From Microlunatus sp. Gsoil 973 (GTDB lineage Bacteria; Actinomycetota; Actinomycetes; Propionibacteriales; Propionibacteriaceae): 64,000 nucleotides of DNA. Position numbers and translations under genes: made by a program. The stretch spans positions 3,100,001 through 3,164,000 of the forward strand of contig NZ_CP046122.1 in the NCBI RefSeq assembly GCF_009707365.1, written 5' to 3'. Under the pieces are notes generated by a model that made no database searches, was not told the origin of the DNA, and was given only the letters and a program-made list of their open reading frames with translations. Shown piece by piece: positions 17,565-26,231 of the stretch (positions are counted from its first letter, which is position 1; the number at the start of each line of letters is the position of its first letter).

Positions 17565-18493
17565 GCAACCCTGATCTCGGCGGCGTGGTCGTCGCGACCG
17601 CCCTCCCCTACCGGGAGGATCCGTCGGCCCTGGCCGGACTCGCCGTGGACCACGACCGGTATGCAGAGCATTGCGACTGGTTGATCAGCAACGGCTGTCA
17701 CGGTGTCGGCCCGAATGGTTCGCTCGGCGAGTATTCGTCGTTGACCGACGACGAACGGCGTGCCGTGGTCAAGACCGCCGTCGACGCCGCGGTCGGACGC
17801 GGAATCGTGATCGCCGGCGTCCATGCACCGGGCTCCCACCTGGCCAAGCGATGGGCCGAGCTTGCGGCGGAGGACGGTGCGGACGCTGTGCTGTGCCTGC
17901 CGCCGACGATGTATCGGGCCAGCCCGTCCCAGGTGATCGACCACTACGCCGAGGTCGCCTCGGTCGGTCTGCCGGTGATGCTCTACAACAACCCGATCGA
18001 TACCAAGGTGGACCTCAAGCCCGACGTGGTCGCCGAGATCGCTCGGATCGACAACGTCGTTGCGATCAAGGAATTCTCCGGGGACGTACGGCGTGCCTTC
18101 GAGATCACCGAGCGGTGCGACGTCGACGTCATCGCCGGCGCGGACGACCTGCTCTTCGAGTATCTGATCGACGGTGCTGTGGGCTGGTTCGCCGGCTTCC
18201 CGAACGCCTTCCCCGCCGAATCGGTCGAGCTCTACAACCTCGTCCGGACCGGGCGGATCGACGAGGCCCGCGAGCTGTACCGGCACCTGGTGGCGGTGTT
18301 CCGCTGGGACTCCCGTACCGAATTCGTCCAGGCGATCAAGCTCGGGATGGACATGGTCGGCAGGTACGGCGGACCGTGCCGCCCGCCGCGCGGGCCGCTC
18401 ACCGCAGAGCACGAGGCCCAGATCCGCTCCGAGATGGAGCACGCGATCAAGGTCCTCGCCGAGCGCACCCCGACCGATCTGAAGCCGAACTGA
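17561..18493 (+). CDS. Dihydrodipicolinate synthase family: delta-1-pyrroline-4-hydroxy-2-carboxylate deaminase
   Basis: 310-residue class I aldolase barrel. Visible are GPNGSLGEYSSLTDDER near residue 50 (the substrate loop of DapA family members), YNNPIDTKVDL with the tyrosine near 140, and the Schiff-base lysine in VVAIKEFSGDVRRA near residue 170. DapA itself is not expected in this operon; between the dehydrogenase subunits and a proline racemase-family epimerase the natural role is the deaminase that turns the cyclic imine into alpha-ketoglutarate semialdehyde and ammonia. ATGA overlap with the upstream gene; 2 nt before the next. Confidence 0.82.
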   Translation: MSNPDLGGVVVATALPYREDPSALAGLAVDHDRYAEHCDWLISNGCHGVGPNGSLGEYSSLTDDERRAVVKTAVDAAVGRGIVIAGVHAPGSHLAKRWAELAAEDGADAVLCLPPTMYRASPSQVIDHYAEVASVGLPVMLYNNPIDTKVDLKPDVVAEIARIDNVVAIKEFSGDVRRAFEITERCDVDVIAGADDLLFEYLIDGAVGWFAGFPNAFPAESVELYNLVRTGRIDEARELYRHLVAVFRWDSRTEFVQAIKLGMDMVGRYGGPCRPPRGPLTAEHEAQIRSEMEHAIKVLAERTPTDLKPN

Positions 18494-18495
18494 TC

Positions 18496-19497
18496 ATGCG
18501 GTCGGCCAAGATCATCTCCTGTATCGACACCCACACCGAGGGCATGCCGACACGCGTCGTCACCGGTGGTGTCGGGACGATCCCAGGGGCGACTGCGAAC
18601 GAGCGGCGGCTCTACTTCATCGAGCATCTCGATCACCTCCGGCACTTCCTGATGGACGAGCCGCGGGGACACGGCGCGATGAGCGGAGCGATCCTGCAGC
18701 CGTCGACGAGACCCGACGCCGATTGGGGCGTCGTCTACATCGAGGTGTCCGGCTGCCTGCCGATGTGCGGGCACGGCACCATCGGCGTGGCAACAGCGCT
18801 GGTCGAGGCCGGCATGGTCGAGGTCACCGAACCGACGACGACCATCCGACTGGACACCCCGGCGGGTCTGGTGATCGCCACCGTTGCCGTGTCGGACGGT
18901 CACGCCGACTCGGTCACGATCGAGAACGTACCGGCGTTCGCCGAACGGCTGGACAGCAAGATCGACGTACCGGGCTACGGAACCGTGCCGTACTCGCTGG
19001 CCTTCGGCGGCAACTACTACGCGATGGTCAACCTCGACGATGTCGGGCTGCCGTTCGACCGCGGCCGGCAGGCCGACATCCTTTCGGCAGGTTTGGCGAT
19101 CATGGGCGCTATCAACCGGACCGACCCGCCACACCATCCCGAGATCGCCGGAGTCGATCACTGTCACCACGTCGAGTTCATCGCCCACGGTTCGGATGCC
19201 CGACACTCGCGGCACGCGATGGCGATCCATCCCGGGTGGTTCGACCGTTCACCCTGTGGCACCGGCACGTCGGCGAGGATGGCCGAGCTCTGGGCGCGCG
19301 GTGAGCTGCCGCTGCGCACCGATTTCGACAACGAGTCGTTCATCGGCGGCCACTTCATCGGGCGACTGGTCGCCGAGACCACGGTCGGCGAGCGTCGAGC
19401 AGTGGTACCGACGATCACCGGGCGGGCCTGGGTCAGTGCGCTGAGCCAGTTCCTGCTCGACCCGAGCGACCCGTTCCCAAAAGGCTTCATATTCTGA
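18496..19497 (+). CDS. Proline racemase family: 4-hydroxyproline 2-epimerase
   Basis: 333 residues. Both catalytic cysteines are present: C91 in CLPMCGHGTIG and C254 in RSPCGTGTSA. Two active-site cysteines distinguish racemases and epimerases from the dehydratase branch, which has Thr in place of the second. In this operon it should convert trans-4-hydroxy-L-proline to cis-4-hydroxy-D-proline, the substrate of the dehydrogenase. It starts 2 nt after the deaminase stop at ATG 18496. A true proline racemase is the alternative; residues that discriminate between the two were not judged here. Confidence 0.88.
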   Translation: MRSAKIISCIDTHTEGMPTRVVTGGVGTIPGATANERRLYFIEHLDHLRHFLMDEPRGHGAMSGAILQPSTRPDADWGVVYIEVSGCLPMCGHGTIGVATALVEAGMVEVTEPTTTIRLDTPAGLVIATVAVSDGHADSVTIENVPAFAERLDSKIDVPGYGTVPYSLAFGGNYYAMVNLDDVGLPFDRGRQADILSAGLAIMGAINRTDPPHHPEIAGVDHCHHVEFIAHGSDARHSRHAMAIHPGWFDRSPCGTGTSARMAELWARGELPLRTDFDNESFIGGHFIGRLVAETTVGERRAVVPTITGRAWVSALSQFLLDPSDPFPKGFIF

Positions 19498-19536
19498 GCC
19501 GACCGGCGATGCGTACGCGCCGAGGGGAGCGATCAC

Positions 19537-19752
19537 GTGCTCACCCTGCATCGGTTGCTGCTGTTGCACGAATTCCGGCTGCGCCGAACCGTGGCCGGAA
19601 CGTCGGGTCTTCACCACAGCGCGCAAGATCTCGGTCAACACGCCTGGCCTGATCGCCTGCCGCCCGCGCCCTGCGGGGCCGCGTTCGCGGCATTGGACTG
19701 GATCGTTCGGTATTGTCGAACGATCACCGTGACTTTTCCTCGCTATCGGTGA
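19537..19752 (+). pseudogene. Possible LysR-family helix-turn-helix remnant
   Basis: Starts at GTG with GAGGGGAG upstream and reads MLTLHRLLLLHEFRLRRT, which looks like the opening helix of LysR regulators (MLxxHRLRLLxELxLRGT). The next residues VAGTSGLHHSAQDLGQHA keep a faint resemblance to the LysR recognition helix (AxxLxxSxxAVSQxLA), then the similarity stops and the frame ends after 71 codons. A full LysR protein is about 300 residues, so if the resemblance is real this is a truncated relic of a regulator next to putA. It could also be chance. Confidence 0.35.
19701..19725. promoter_or_regulatory. Perfect 9-bp inverted repeat upstream of putA
   Basis: GATCGTTCG (19701-19709) and CGAACGATC (19717-19725) are exact reverse complements around a 7-nt spacer GTATTGT. 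It is about 95 nt before the putA start and has no T-run, so it looks more like a dimeric regulator site than a terminator, although it could also fold as a weak hairpin ending the hydroxyproline transcript. Confidence 0.55.
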
Positions 19753-19820
19753 GGATCGTCTGTCGCGATACTGAATCCGAGCGTCCGGAAAGACCGGTAC
19801 GTGATCGCGGAAGGTAGTGG

Positions 19821-22800
19821 ATGGGTTCACCGGCACAAGCCCCGAACGGCGTTGCGGTGGAGGAGGTACGCAGCCTCGTCGATCAATGGATCGCGGCGGC
19901 CGAGCAGTTCCCGCCGGATGCGGTCGCCCGCCGGTTGGCGGGTGTGCTGAGCGAGGACAACGGGCTGGAATTCACCGTGCGATTCGTCGATGAAGTCCTA
20001 CGACCGCAGGATCATCGGGTCGCCGCACGCGGCCTGGCCAACCTCTCCCCGATCGCGCCGCGGTTCCTGCCGCCATGGATGCGGCTGGCGATCAGAGCCG
20101 GCGGAATCGTCGGCCGGATCCTGCCGCAGCTCGTCGTCCCGATCGCCCGCCGGACGATGCGCACCATGGTCGGCCATCTCATCCTCGACGCACGGCCGGC
20201 GCAGCTCGGCAGAGCGATCGCCAAGCTACGGGCTCGCGGTGACAAGCTCAACCTCAATCTGCTCGGCGAGGCCGTCCTCGGTGATCAGGAAGCCGACCGG
20301 CGTCTGGAGGGCACCCGCGCCCTCCTCACCCGGCCCGACGTCGACTACGTCTCGATCAAGGTGTCGAGCGTAGCCAGCCAGATCATCCTGTGGTCGTTCG
20401 AGGAGACCGTCGAGAAGATCGTCGCCCGGTTGACTCCGCTGTACGAGACGGCCGCAGCATCGGACCCGCCGACCTTCATCAACCTGGACATGGAGGAGTA
20501 CCGCGATCTCGATCTGACGATCGAAGCCTTCCAGCGGCTGCTCGACCAGCCGTCCCTGATCAATTACTCCGCCGGGATCGTGCTGCAGGCCTACCTGCCC
20601 GACGCCCTGCCGGCGCTGGACCGGCTGACCGAATGGGCGATTGCGCGGCGGCGTCGCGGTGGAGCACCGATCAAGATCCGCGTGGTGAAGGGCGCCAACC
20701 TGGCGATGGAGCGGGTCGACTCGGCTGTCCACGGTTGGCCGTTGGCGACCTTCGGCAGCAAAGCCGAGACCGACGCCAACTATCTGCGCATGCTCTCCCG
20801 GGCGTTGGATCCTGTCCGGCTCGACGCCGTGCGCATCGGCATCGCCGGCCACAACCTGTTCGACATCGCCTACAGCTGGCTACTGGCCCAACAGCGCGGG
20901 GTCACCGACTCCATCGACTACGAGATGCTGCTCGGAATGGCCACGCCGCAGGCAGCGGCCGTACTGCACACGGTCGGTGATCTTCGGCTCTACACGCCGG
21001 TGGTGGACCCGCGCGAGTTCGACGTGGCGATCGCCTATCTGGTCCGCCGGTTGGAGGAGAACGCGTCGAGTGAGAACTTCATGTCGGCGGTGCACAACCT
21101 CGGCACGGACGAATCGCTGCGTGAGCGTGAATACCGCCGCTTCCTCGAGTCGCTCGACCTGCTCGACGCCGAGATCCCCGAACGGAACCGGACCCAGGAC
21201 CGTAACCGCGAACGGCTCGCCGCCATCACCGAGGATCCCCACCACGCAGGCTTCGCCAACGTCCCCGACACCGATCCCTCGCTGCCGGCCAACCGCGACT
21301 GGGCAACGGCCACCCTCAGCAGGATCAAGGAATCGACGGCCGGCGAGGACGCCATCCGCGCAGCGAAGCTGACCGAGGAAACGCAACTGGAGGATCTGTT
21401 GCGCACGCTGACCGCCGGCGCCGCCCGCTGGGCTGCGCTGCCGGATATCGAGCGGTCCGCCGTGTTGCGCAGAACCGGACACCTGCTGGCCGCCCGGCGG
21501 GACGAGCTCATCGAAGTGATGGCTGCCGAGACCGGCAAGACGATCTCCGAATCCGATCCGGAGGTGAGCGAGGCCATCGACATGGCGCACTACTACGCCG
21601 AACTCGGCCTTCAGCTCGGCCGGGTCGCCGGCGCCCGGTTCGCGCCCGCCCGGGTCACCGCAGTCACGCCGCCGTGGAACTTCCCGGTCGCCATCCCATT
21701 CGGAACGACCGCGGCACCGCTGGCCACCGGATCGGCGGTCCTGCTCAAACCGGCGCCCGAAGCACGCAGATGCAGCGCGGTGTTCGCCCACGCGTTGTGG
21801 GACGCGGGCGTGCCCCGCGACGTCCTCGCTCTGGCCGACATCGAGGAAGGAACCCTTGGCCGAGAGTTGATCGCGCATCCCGCCGTCGACCGCGTGATCC
21901 TCACCGGCTCGTACGAGACCGCGGAGATGTTCCGCAGCTTCCGCCCCGATCTACCGCTGGTCGCGGAGACCAGCGGCAAGAACGCGATGATCATCACACC
22001 GAGCGCCGATCTTGATCTTGCCGTCTCCGATCTCGTCAACAGCGCCTTCGGCCACGCCGGCCAGAAGTGTTCCGCGGCAAGCCTGGCCATCCTGGTCGGC
22101 AGTCTGCGCTCCTCCCGGCGGTTCCGCAGCCAGCTGGTCGACGCCGTCACGTCGATGCGGGTCGGCTACCCCCAGGATGCTGCCAACCGGATGGGTCCGC
22201 TGATCGGTCCCGCGCGGGGCAAGCTGCTGCACGGTCTGACAAGGCTGGACCCGGGCGAGGAGTGGCTGATCACTCCTCGGCAGCTCGACGAGTCCGGCCG
22301 GCTGTGGTCGCCGGGGGTGCGGGCCGGGGTCCGGCCGGGCTCTCAGACCCATCGCACCGAATACTTCGGTCCGGTGCTGGGCATCATGTACGCCGCGGAC
22401 CTCGACGAGGCGATCGAGTTGCAGAATGCGGTCGACTACGGGCTGACCGCCGGCCTGCACTCCCTCGATGTGTCCGAGGTGCAGACCTGGATGGAACGCG
22501 TCCAGGCGGGCAACCTCTACGTCAACCGCGGTACTACCGGGGCGATCATCCGCCGCCAGCCTTTCGGCGGCTGGAAGCGCTCCTCCGTTGGCACCGGTGC
22601 CAAGGCGGGCGGCCCGAACTACCTGGTCCGCCTCGGTCGCTGGGCAGCAGTGGAGGATGTCGATCACGAGTCGTCGGTTGATCATGCAGCGCGGACTGCC
22701 CATGGCGGAAATGCCGTCACACCGACGATGCGGTTGCAGGCGTACCTCACCGCAGCGCTCGAGGCGCTGAGTTCGGACCGGAACGCCGCCGCTTGGTTCC

Positions 22801-23309
22801 GACGCGCGGTCGACGATGACGCGCGGGTCTGGGCGGCCGAGTTCGGCGTCTCCCGGGACGTCTCCGAGCTCGGCGTCGAGCGCAACGTCTTCCGCTACCG
22901 CCCGGCCGAATGCGCCGTCCGGATCGCCGAGGGAGCGTCGTTGCGAGACGCGCTTCGTGTCATTGCGGCCGGACTGCTGAGCCGGGCGAGGTTCACCGTC
23001 TCCGCGGGTGCGCCCCTCCCGGACGCCGTCGTCGGGGCCCTCGCCGATCTCGGGATCGCCGTCCACGAACAGTCCGACGACGACTGGCAGCAGGAGCTGG
23101 CGGGCGTCACCGGCCGGGTGCGCCTCGTCGGCGCCGACGGGCGGGCTGCACTGGCTGCCGCCGGAGGGTCCCCGGAACTGGCGATCTGGGACGACCCGGT
23201 GACGGTGGCGGGACGACTGGAGCTCTTGCCCTTCCTGTTGGAACAGTCGGTCTCGGTGACCGCCCACCGATTCGGCGGATCGTCACCACTGTCGGACATC
23301 GGGATCTAG
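19821..23309 (+). CDS. putA: Bifunctional proline dehydrogenase / L-glutamate gamma-semialdehyde dehydrogenase (PutA-like)
   Basis: 1162 residues. Residues about 80-450 form the FAD proline dehydrogenase barrel (VSIKVSSVASQI, NLDMEEYRDLDLT, IRVVKGANLAMERVD, YEMLLGMA). Residues about 530-970 form an aldehyde dehydrogenase with VTPPWNFP (615-622), catalytic E716 in VAETSGKNA and nucleophile C750 in GHAGQKCSAAS. The remaining 190 residues are a C-terminal extension as in longer PutA proteins. There is no N-terminal ribbon-helix-helix, so it is not a DNA-binding trifunctional PutA. It channels proline to glutamate. Because it sits beside the hydroxyproline operon, which lacks a semialdehyde dehydrogenase, its ALDH half may also serve that pathway (inference). 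Confidence 0.93.
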   Translation: MGSPAQAPNGVAVEEVRSLVDQWIAAAEQFPPDAVARRLAGVLSEDNGLEFTVRFVDEVLRPQDHRVAARGLANLSPIAPRFLPPWMRLAIRAGGIVGRILPQLVVPIARRTMRTMVGHLILDARPAQLGRAIAKLRARGDKLNLNLLGEAVLGDQEADRRLEGTRALLTRPDVDYVSIKVSSVASQIILWSFEETVEKIVARLTPLYETAAASDPPTFINLDMEEYRDLDLTIEAFQRLLDQPSLINYSAGIVLQAYLPDALPALDRLTEWAIARRRRGGAPIKIRVVKGANLAMERVDSAVHGWPLATFGSKAETDANYLRMLSRALDPVRLDAVRIGIAGHNLFDIAYSWLLAQQRGVTDSIDYEMLLGMATPQAAAVLHTVGDLRLYTPVVDPREFDVAIAYLVRRLEENASSENFMSAVHNLGTDESLREREYRRFLESLDLLDAEIPERNRTQDRNRERLAAITEDPHHAGFANVPDTDPSLPANRDWATATLSRIKESTAGEDAIRAAKLTEETQLEDLLRTLTAGAARWAALPDIERSAVLRRTGHLLAARRDELIEVMAAETGKTISESDPEVSEAIDMAHYYAELGLQLGRVAGARFAPARVTAVTPPWNFPVAIPFGTTAAPLATGSAVLLKPAPEARRCSAVFAHALWDAGVPRDVLALADIEEGTLGRELIAHPAVDRVILTGSYETAEMFRSFRPDLPLVAETSGKNAMIITPSADLDLAVSDLVNSAFGHAGQKCSAASLAILVGSLRSSRRFRSQLVDAVTSMRVGYPQDAANRMGPLIGPARGKLLHGLTRLDPGEEWLITPRQLDESGRLWSPGVRAGVRPGSQTHRTEYFGPVLGIMYAADLDEAIELQNAVDYGLTAGLHSLDVSEVQTWMERVQAGNLYVNRGTTGAIIRRQPFGGWKRSSVGTGAKAGGPNYLVRLGRWAAVEDVDHESSVDHAARTAHGGNAVTPTMRLQAYLTAALEALSSDRNAAAWFRRAVDDDARVWAAEFGVSRDVSELGVERNVFRYRPAECAVRIAEGASLRDALRVIAAGLLSRARFTVSAGAPLPDAVVGALADLGIAVHEQSDDDWQQELAGVTGRVRLVGADGRAALAAAGGSPELAIWDDPVTVAGRLELLPFLLEQSVSVTAHRFGGSSPLSDIGI

Positions 23310-23386
23310 CTGGTTTCGGGTGCCGGCGACTCGACCTACCGATCAAGATCACCAAGATCATCCGTGGCTTGTCCGTCGCGCCGTGA

Positions 23387-23962
23387 TCAGGGAGCGGTGC
23401 GGGTACCCTCCAGCATCCCGGCCGCGAGAACGTGGCCGGCCACCGCCGCAGGTAATTGATCAACTCTTCTCAGCCCGCCGAGCCGGATCCGCGAGTCCAG
23501 TGCGTACAGGTGGAACCGGTAGCGGTGCGCACCGTGGCCCGGGATCGGCCTCGGGCCGAAGTAGCGGGCCCTGCCCGGCCGGTGGTGCAGGAAGCTGAAC
23601 CGGCGGCCGGGCACCAACTCGCCCTCGGCGAGCTCCCGGCGATCGGCGGCGAAGACCACGGCCGTGTGGATCGCCGGCTCGCGGGTCGGTGTATCCACAT
23701 CCTCGATGATCAACAGCAGCGCTTCGGTGTTCTCCGGCAACCGACCCCAGGTCAGGTGCGGCGATGTGTCGGACCCGATCAGGAAGCCGCAGCACCGGTC
23801 CGGGATCACCTCACCGTTGCCGAAGGTGTCCGATCGCAGCTCGATCGCCTGGTCGGTGATGAGCTCCTGAGCCCTGGTCACGCTGAGCGCCTCATCGGGA
23901 CGCCTGTTGCGCAGCCGCCGCCCCAGCGGGACGAAAGCGCGCTCCGCCAGCCTTTTGATCAT
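23387..23962 (-). CDS. Phosphatidylethanolamine-binding protein family (YbhB/YbcL-like)
   Basis: 191 residues with PEBP motifs: SPHLTWGRLPENTEALLLIIEDVD (centre around residue 75, the conserved DPD-like region), HTAVVF at about 99, and YFGPRPIPGHGAHRYRFHLYAL near 134, where the GPxPxxGxHRY block forms the ligand pocket. Bacterial members have no settled function. It overlaps the exporter gene by 4 nt and lies downstream of it on the same strand. It is convergent with putA. Confidence 0.85.
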   Translation of the reverse strand: MIKRLAERAFVPLGRRLRNRRPDEALSVTRAQELITDQAIELRSDTFGNGEVIPDRCCGFLIGSDTSPHLTWGRLPENTEALLLIIEDVDTPTREPAIHTAVVFAADRRELAEGELVPGRRFSFLHHRPGRARYFGPRPIPGHGAHRYRFHLYALDSRIRLGGLRRVDQLPAAVAGHVLAAGMLEGTRTAP

Positions 23963-24825
23963 CGATCACCCCTGGGACGCCGCAGCAGACTGGTCGTACC
24001 GACACTAGCCGTGATGATGCAGGCGATCGCAAGCCACTGGCCGGGTTTGAGGAACTCCCCGATCACCACCATGCCGGCCAATGCTGCGGCTGCCGGCTCG
24101 AGGCTCATCAGGACACCGAAGACGCCGCGGGGGATCCGCCGTAGCGCGTTGAGCTCGAGGCTGTACGGGATCACCGAGGACATCAGCGCGACGGTGAGCC
24201 CGATGATCAACAACTGCGGATCGAGCAGCCGCTGGCCGGCCTGCAGGATCGCTGGAACCGCGAGGCCGAGGGCGCCGACCACACTCGCCACGGCGAGTCC
24301 GGAGATTCCGGGCCAGCGCCGACCGGTCTCGGTGCTCAACAGGATGTACCCCGCCCAGCTCGTCGCCGCTGCCAACGCGAAGAGCACACCGGCAAGGTTC
24401 AGCCCGTGCGGCGCGAAACCGAGCAGAGCGACGCCGGCGCCGGCCAACACCACCAAGATCACGTCTGCCAGCCGCCGGGAGGCGACGATCGCAACGCCCA
24501 GCGGGCCGAGGAACTCGATCGTCACTGCCACGCCCAACGGAATCCGCGCCATCGCGTGGTAGATGCTGAAGTTCATGATCGCCAGACAGGCGCCGAACGC
24601 CAGCGCGACGACAAGATCGCCGCGGCTGCGACCGGACAAGCGCGGCCTGGCCACGGCCAGCAGAAGGATCGCGGTGCAGAGCAGCCGCAGCCAGACGAAC
24701 GTGGTCGGCGACAGCGCGTGGAAGAAGCTCTTGGCGATGGCCGCACCGACCTGCAGCGAGATGATGCCGGCGATGACAAGTATCGGGGCCGGGATCCTGC
24801 GCACCAGTTCGCCCGCGGCACTCAC
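23959..24825 (-). CDS. EamA/DMT-family transporter (RhtA-like exporter)
   Basis: 288 residues with about ten hydrophobic helices arranged as two EamA repeats; the second begins near LAGVLFALAAATSWAGYILL. The inner repeat junction LGPLGVAIVASRR is typical of RhtA-type threonine/homoserine exporters, so export of an amino acid or metabolite is likely, but the substrate cannot be named. The start is ATG or GTG 24825 near MSAAGELVRRIPAP. It is transcribed divergently from the amidohydrolase and coupled to the PEBP gene. Confidence 0.85.
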   Translation of the reverse strand: MSAAGELVRRIPAPILVIAGIISLQVGAAIAKSFFHALSPTTFVWLRLLCTAILLLAVARPRLSGRSRGDLVVALAFGACLAIMNFSIYHAMARIPLGVAVTIEFLGPLGVAIVASRRLADVILVVLAGAGVALLGFAPHGLNLAGVLFALAAATSWAGYILLSTETGRRWPGISGLAVASVVGALGLAVPAILQAGQRLLDPQLLIIGLTVALMSSVIPYSLELNALRRIPRGVFGVLMSLEPAAAALAGMVVIGEFLKPGQWLAIACIITASVGTTSLLRRPRGDR

Positions 24826-24891
24826 CCGTTCAGCCTAACCGCGCCCGAATCCCGGGCGACGCTCCCACAGCGGCTGTGGCAGGGTGGCCTC

Positions 24892-26118
24892 ATGCCGATG
24901 ATCAATGCCCGCAACGGGGTGACAACGTTCGGTGACTCGGATCTGACCGTGATCAACGCCCTGATCCTCGACGGCCTGGCCGACGAACCGGTCGAGGGAG
25001 GAATCCGGATCGACAACGGACGAATCACCGAGATCGGACCCGAGGTGCGGGCCGGCGATCAGGTCGTCGACGCCCGCGGCGGGACGGTGCTGCCGGGCCT
25101 GATCGACGCCCACTGTCATGCGTTCGCCACGTATCTGACCGGTAGCGGCGGTATCCCGATGACCTACGTCGGACTGATGGGCGCCCGCCGACTGACCGCC
25201 GCACTGCGCCGGGGCTTCACCACCGTCCGGGATCCCGCCGGTGGCGATCCGGCCTTCGCCCGGGCCGGCATGGAAGGGCTCTTCGCGGGCCCGCGGTACC
25301 TCTACACCGGCGCCCCGTTGAGCCAGACCGGTGGGCACGGCGATCCTCGCCCGCCGGAGAGCAGCGCCTGCCTGCACGGCAGCGAGGTCGTCGACGGTGT
25401 CGATGATCTGCGCCGCGCGACCCGGGAACGATTCCGACAGGGTGCTCACGCGATCAAGATCATGACCTCGGGTGGCGTGATCTCACCGTCGGACCCGATC
25501 GCGATCCCGCAGTACTCCGCCGATGAGATCCGTACGGTGGTCGATGAGGCCACCCGGCGAGGCAGCTATGTCATCGCTCATTCCTATTCGGCGGAATCGG
25601 TACGGCATTCGGTGATCAACGGCGTACGGAGCATCGAACACGGCAATCTGATCGACGCCGAGACCGCAGCGCTGATGGCCGAACACGGCGCGTACCTGGT
25701 GCCGACCTTGATCGCGTACGACGCCATGTCGCGTCGGGCCGCCGCACTCGGGCTGCCGCCGGTGTCGGTGGAGAAGAACGACGAGGTCCTCGGCTCCGGC
25801 CAGGAGGCCGTCGCGCTGGCCCGCGATGCCGGAGTCCGGATCGGTTTCGGCTCGGACCTGATGGGCGAACTGGAGGACGAGCAACTCGGCGGCCTGCGCC
25901 TGCAGGCCGAGGTGCTCGGGGTCCTCGAGACGATCAAGTGCGCAACAGCGACCAATGCCGAGCTGATCCAGCGCGATGATCTTGGTCGAATCGCGCCGGG
26001 CGCGGTCGGCGACATGCTGATCCTCGACGGCGACGTCCTCGCCGATCCGGCGGCGTTGTGGGACGACAGCCGACCCCGTACGGTCATCCGCTCCGGCCAG
26101 GTCCTCGTCGCCCCCTGA
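24892..26118 (+). CDS. Amidohydrolase family protein (prolidase/imidazolonepropionase-like)
   Basis: 408 residues. Metal ligands of the amidohydrolase barrel are visible: DAHCH near residue 73, the carbamylated-lysine strand HAIKIMTSGG near 185, histidines in VIAHSY and RSIEHGN, and the catalytic Asp in GFGSDLMG near 323. The closest style is the group of Xaa-Pro or Xaa-Arg dipeptidases annotated as amidohydrolases. A prolidase activity would suit the neighbouring proline genes, but this is only context. The ATG 24892 has AGGGTGG about 7 nt upstream. It is divergent from the EamA gene. Confidence 0.85.
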   Translation: MPMINARNGVTTFGDSDLTVINALILDGLADEPVEGGIRIDNGRITEIGPEVRAGDQVVDARGGTVLPGLIDAHCHAFATYLTGSGGIPMTYVGLMGARRLTAALRRGFTTVRDPAGGDPAFARAGMEGLFAGPRYLYTGAPLSQTGGHGDPRPPESSACLHGSEVVDGVDDLRRATRERFRQGAHAIKIMTSGGVISPSDPIAIPQYSADEIRTVVDEATRRGSYVIAHSYSAESVRHSVINGVRSIEHGNLIDAETAALMAEHGAYLVPTLIAYDAMSRRAAALGLPPVSVEKNDEVLGSGQEAVALARDAGVRIGFGSDLMGELEDEQLGGLRLQAEVLGVLETIKCATATNAELIQRDDLGRIAPGAVGDMLILDGDVLADPAALWDDSRPRTVIRSGQVLVAP

Positions 26119-26123
26119 CTTTG

Positions 26124-26225
26124 GCGAGGGGTCAGATAATCCCGCATTCGCGCGGCGTGTCGTCGGGCCGGAATTCCGGCCCGTGACGACACGCCGCGTA
26201 GATGCGGGATTATCTGACCCCTCGC
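26124..26225. repeat. 102-nt near-perfect palindrome (long hairpin element)
   Basis: Two arms of about 50 nt pair almost completely. The outer 24 nt of each arm (26124-26147 with 26202-26225) match exactly and include GGGGTCAGATAATCCCGC; a few mismatches and a 2-nt insertion follow, then GGCGTGTCGTC and GGGCCGG, with AATT at the centre (26172-26175). It begins 5 nt after the amidohydrolase stop and ends just before the clpC terminator. It is far larger than a terminator and is probably a REP- or MITE-like element. No second copy is seen in this window. Confidence 0.85.
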
Positions 26226-26231
26226 GGAATG

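Larger units (their letters stand above)
19498..19820. other. 323-bp interval between epimerase and putA
   Basis: Holds a short LysR-like coding remnant (19537-19752) and a perfect inverted repeat (19701-19725). A possible -10 box GATACT lies at 19767-19772, about 50 nt before the putA start. I see no tRNA or other gene. Confidence 0.5.

Noticed and set aside
17561-18493. DapA of lysine biosynthesis
   Set aside because: Context is a hydroxyproline operon with dehydrogenase subunits and epimerase; the deaminase role fits better.
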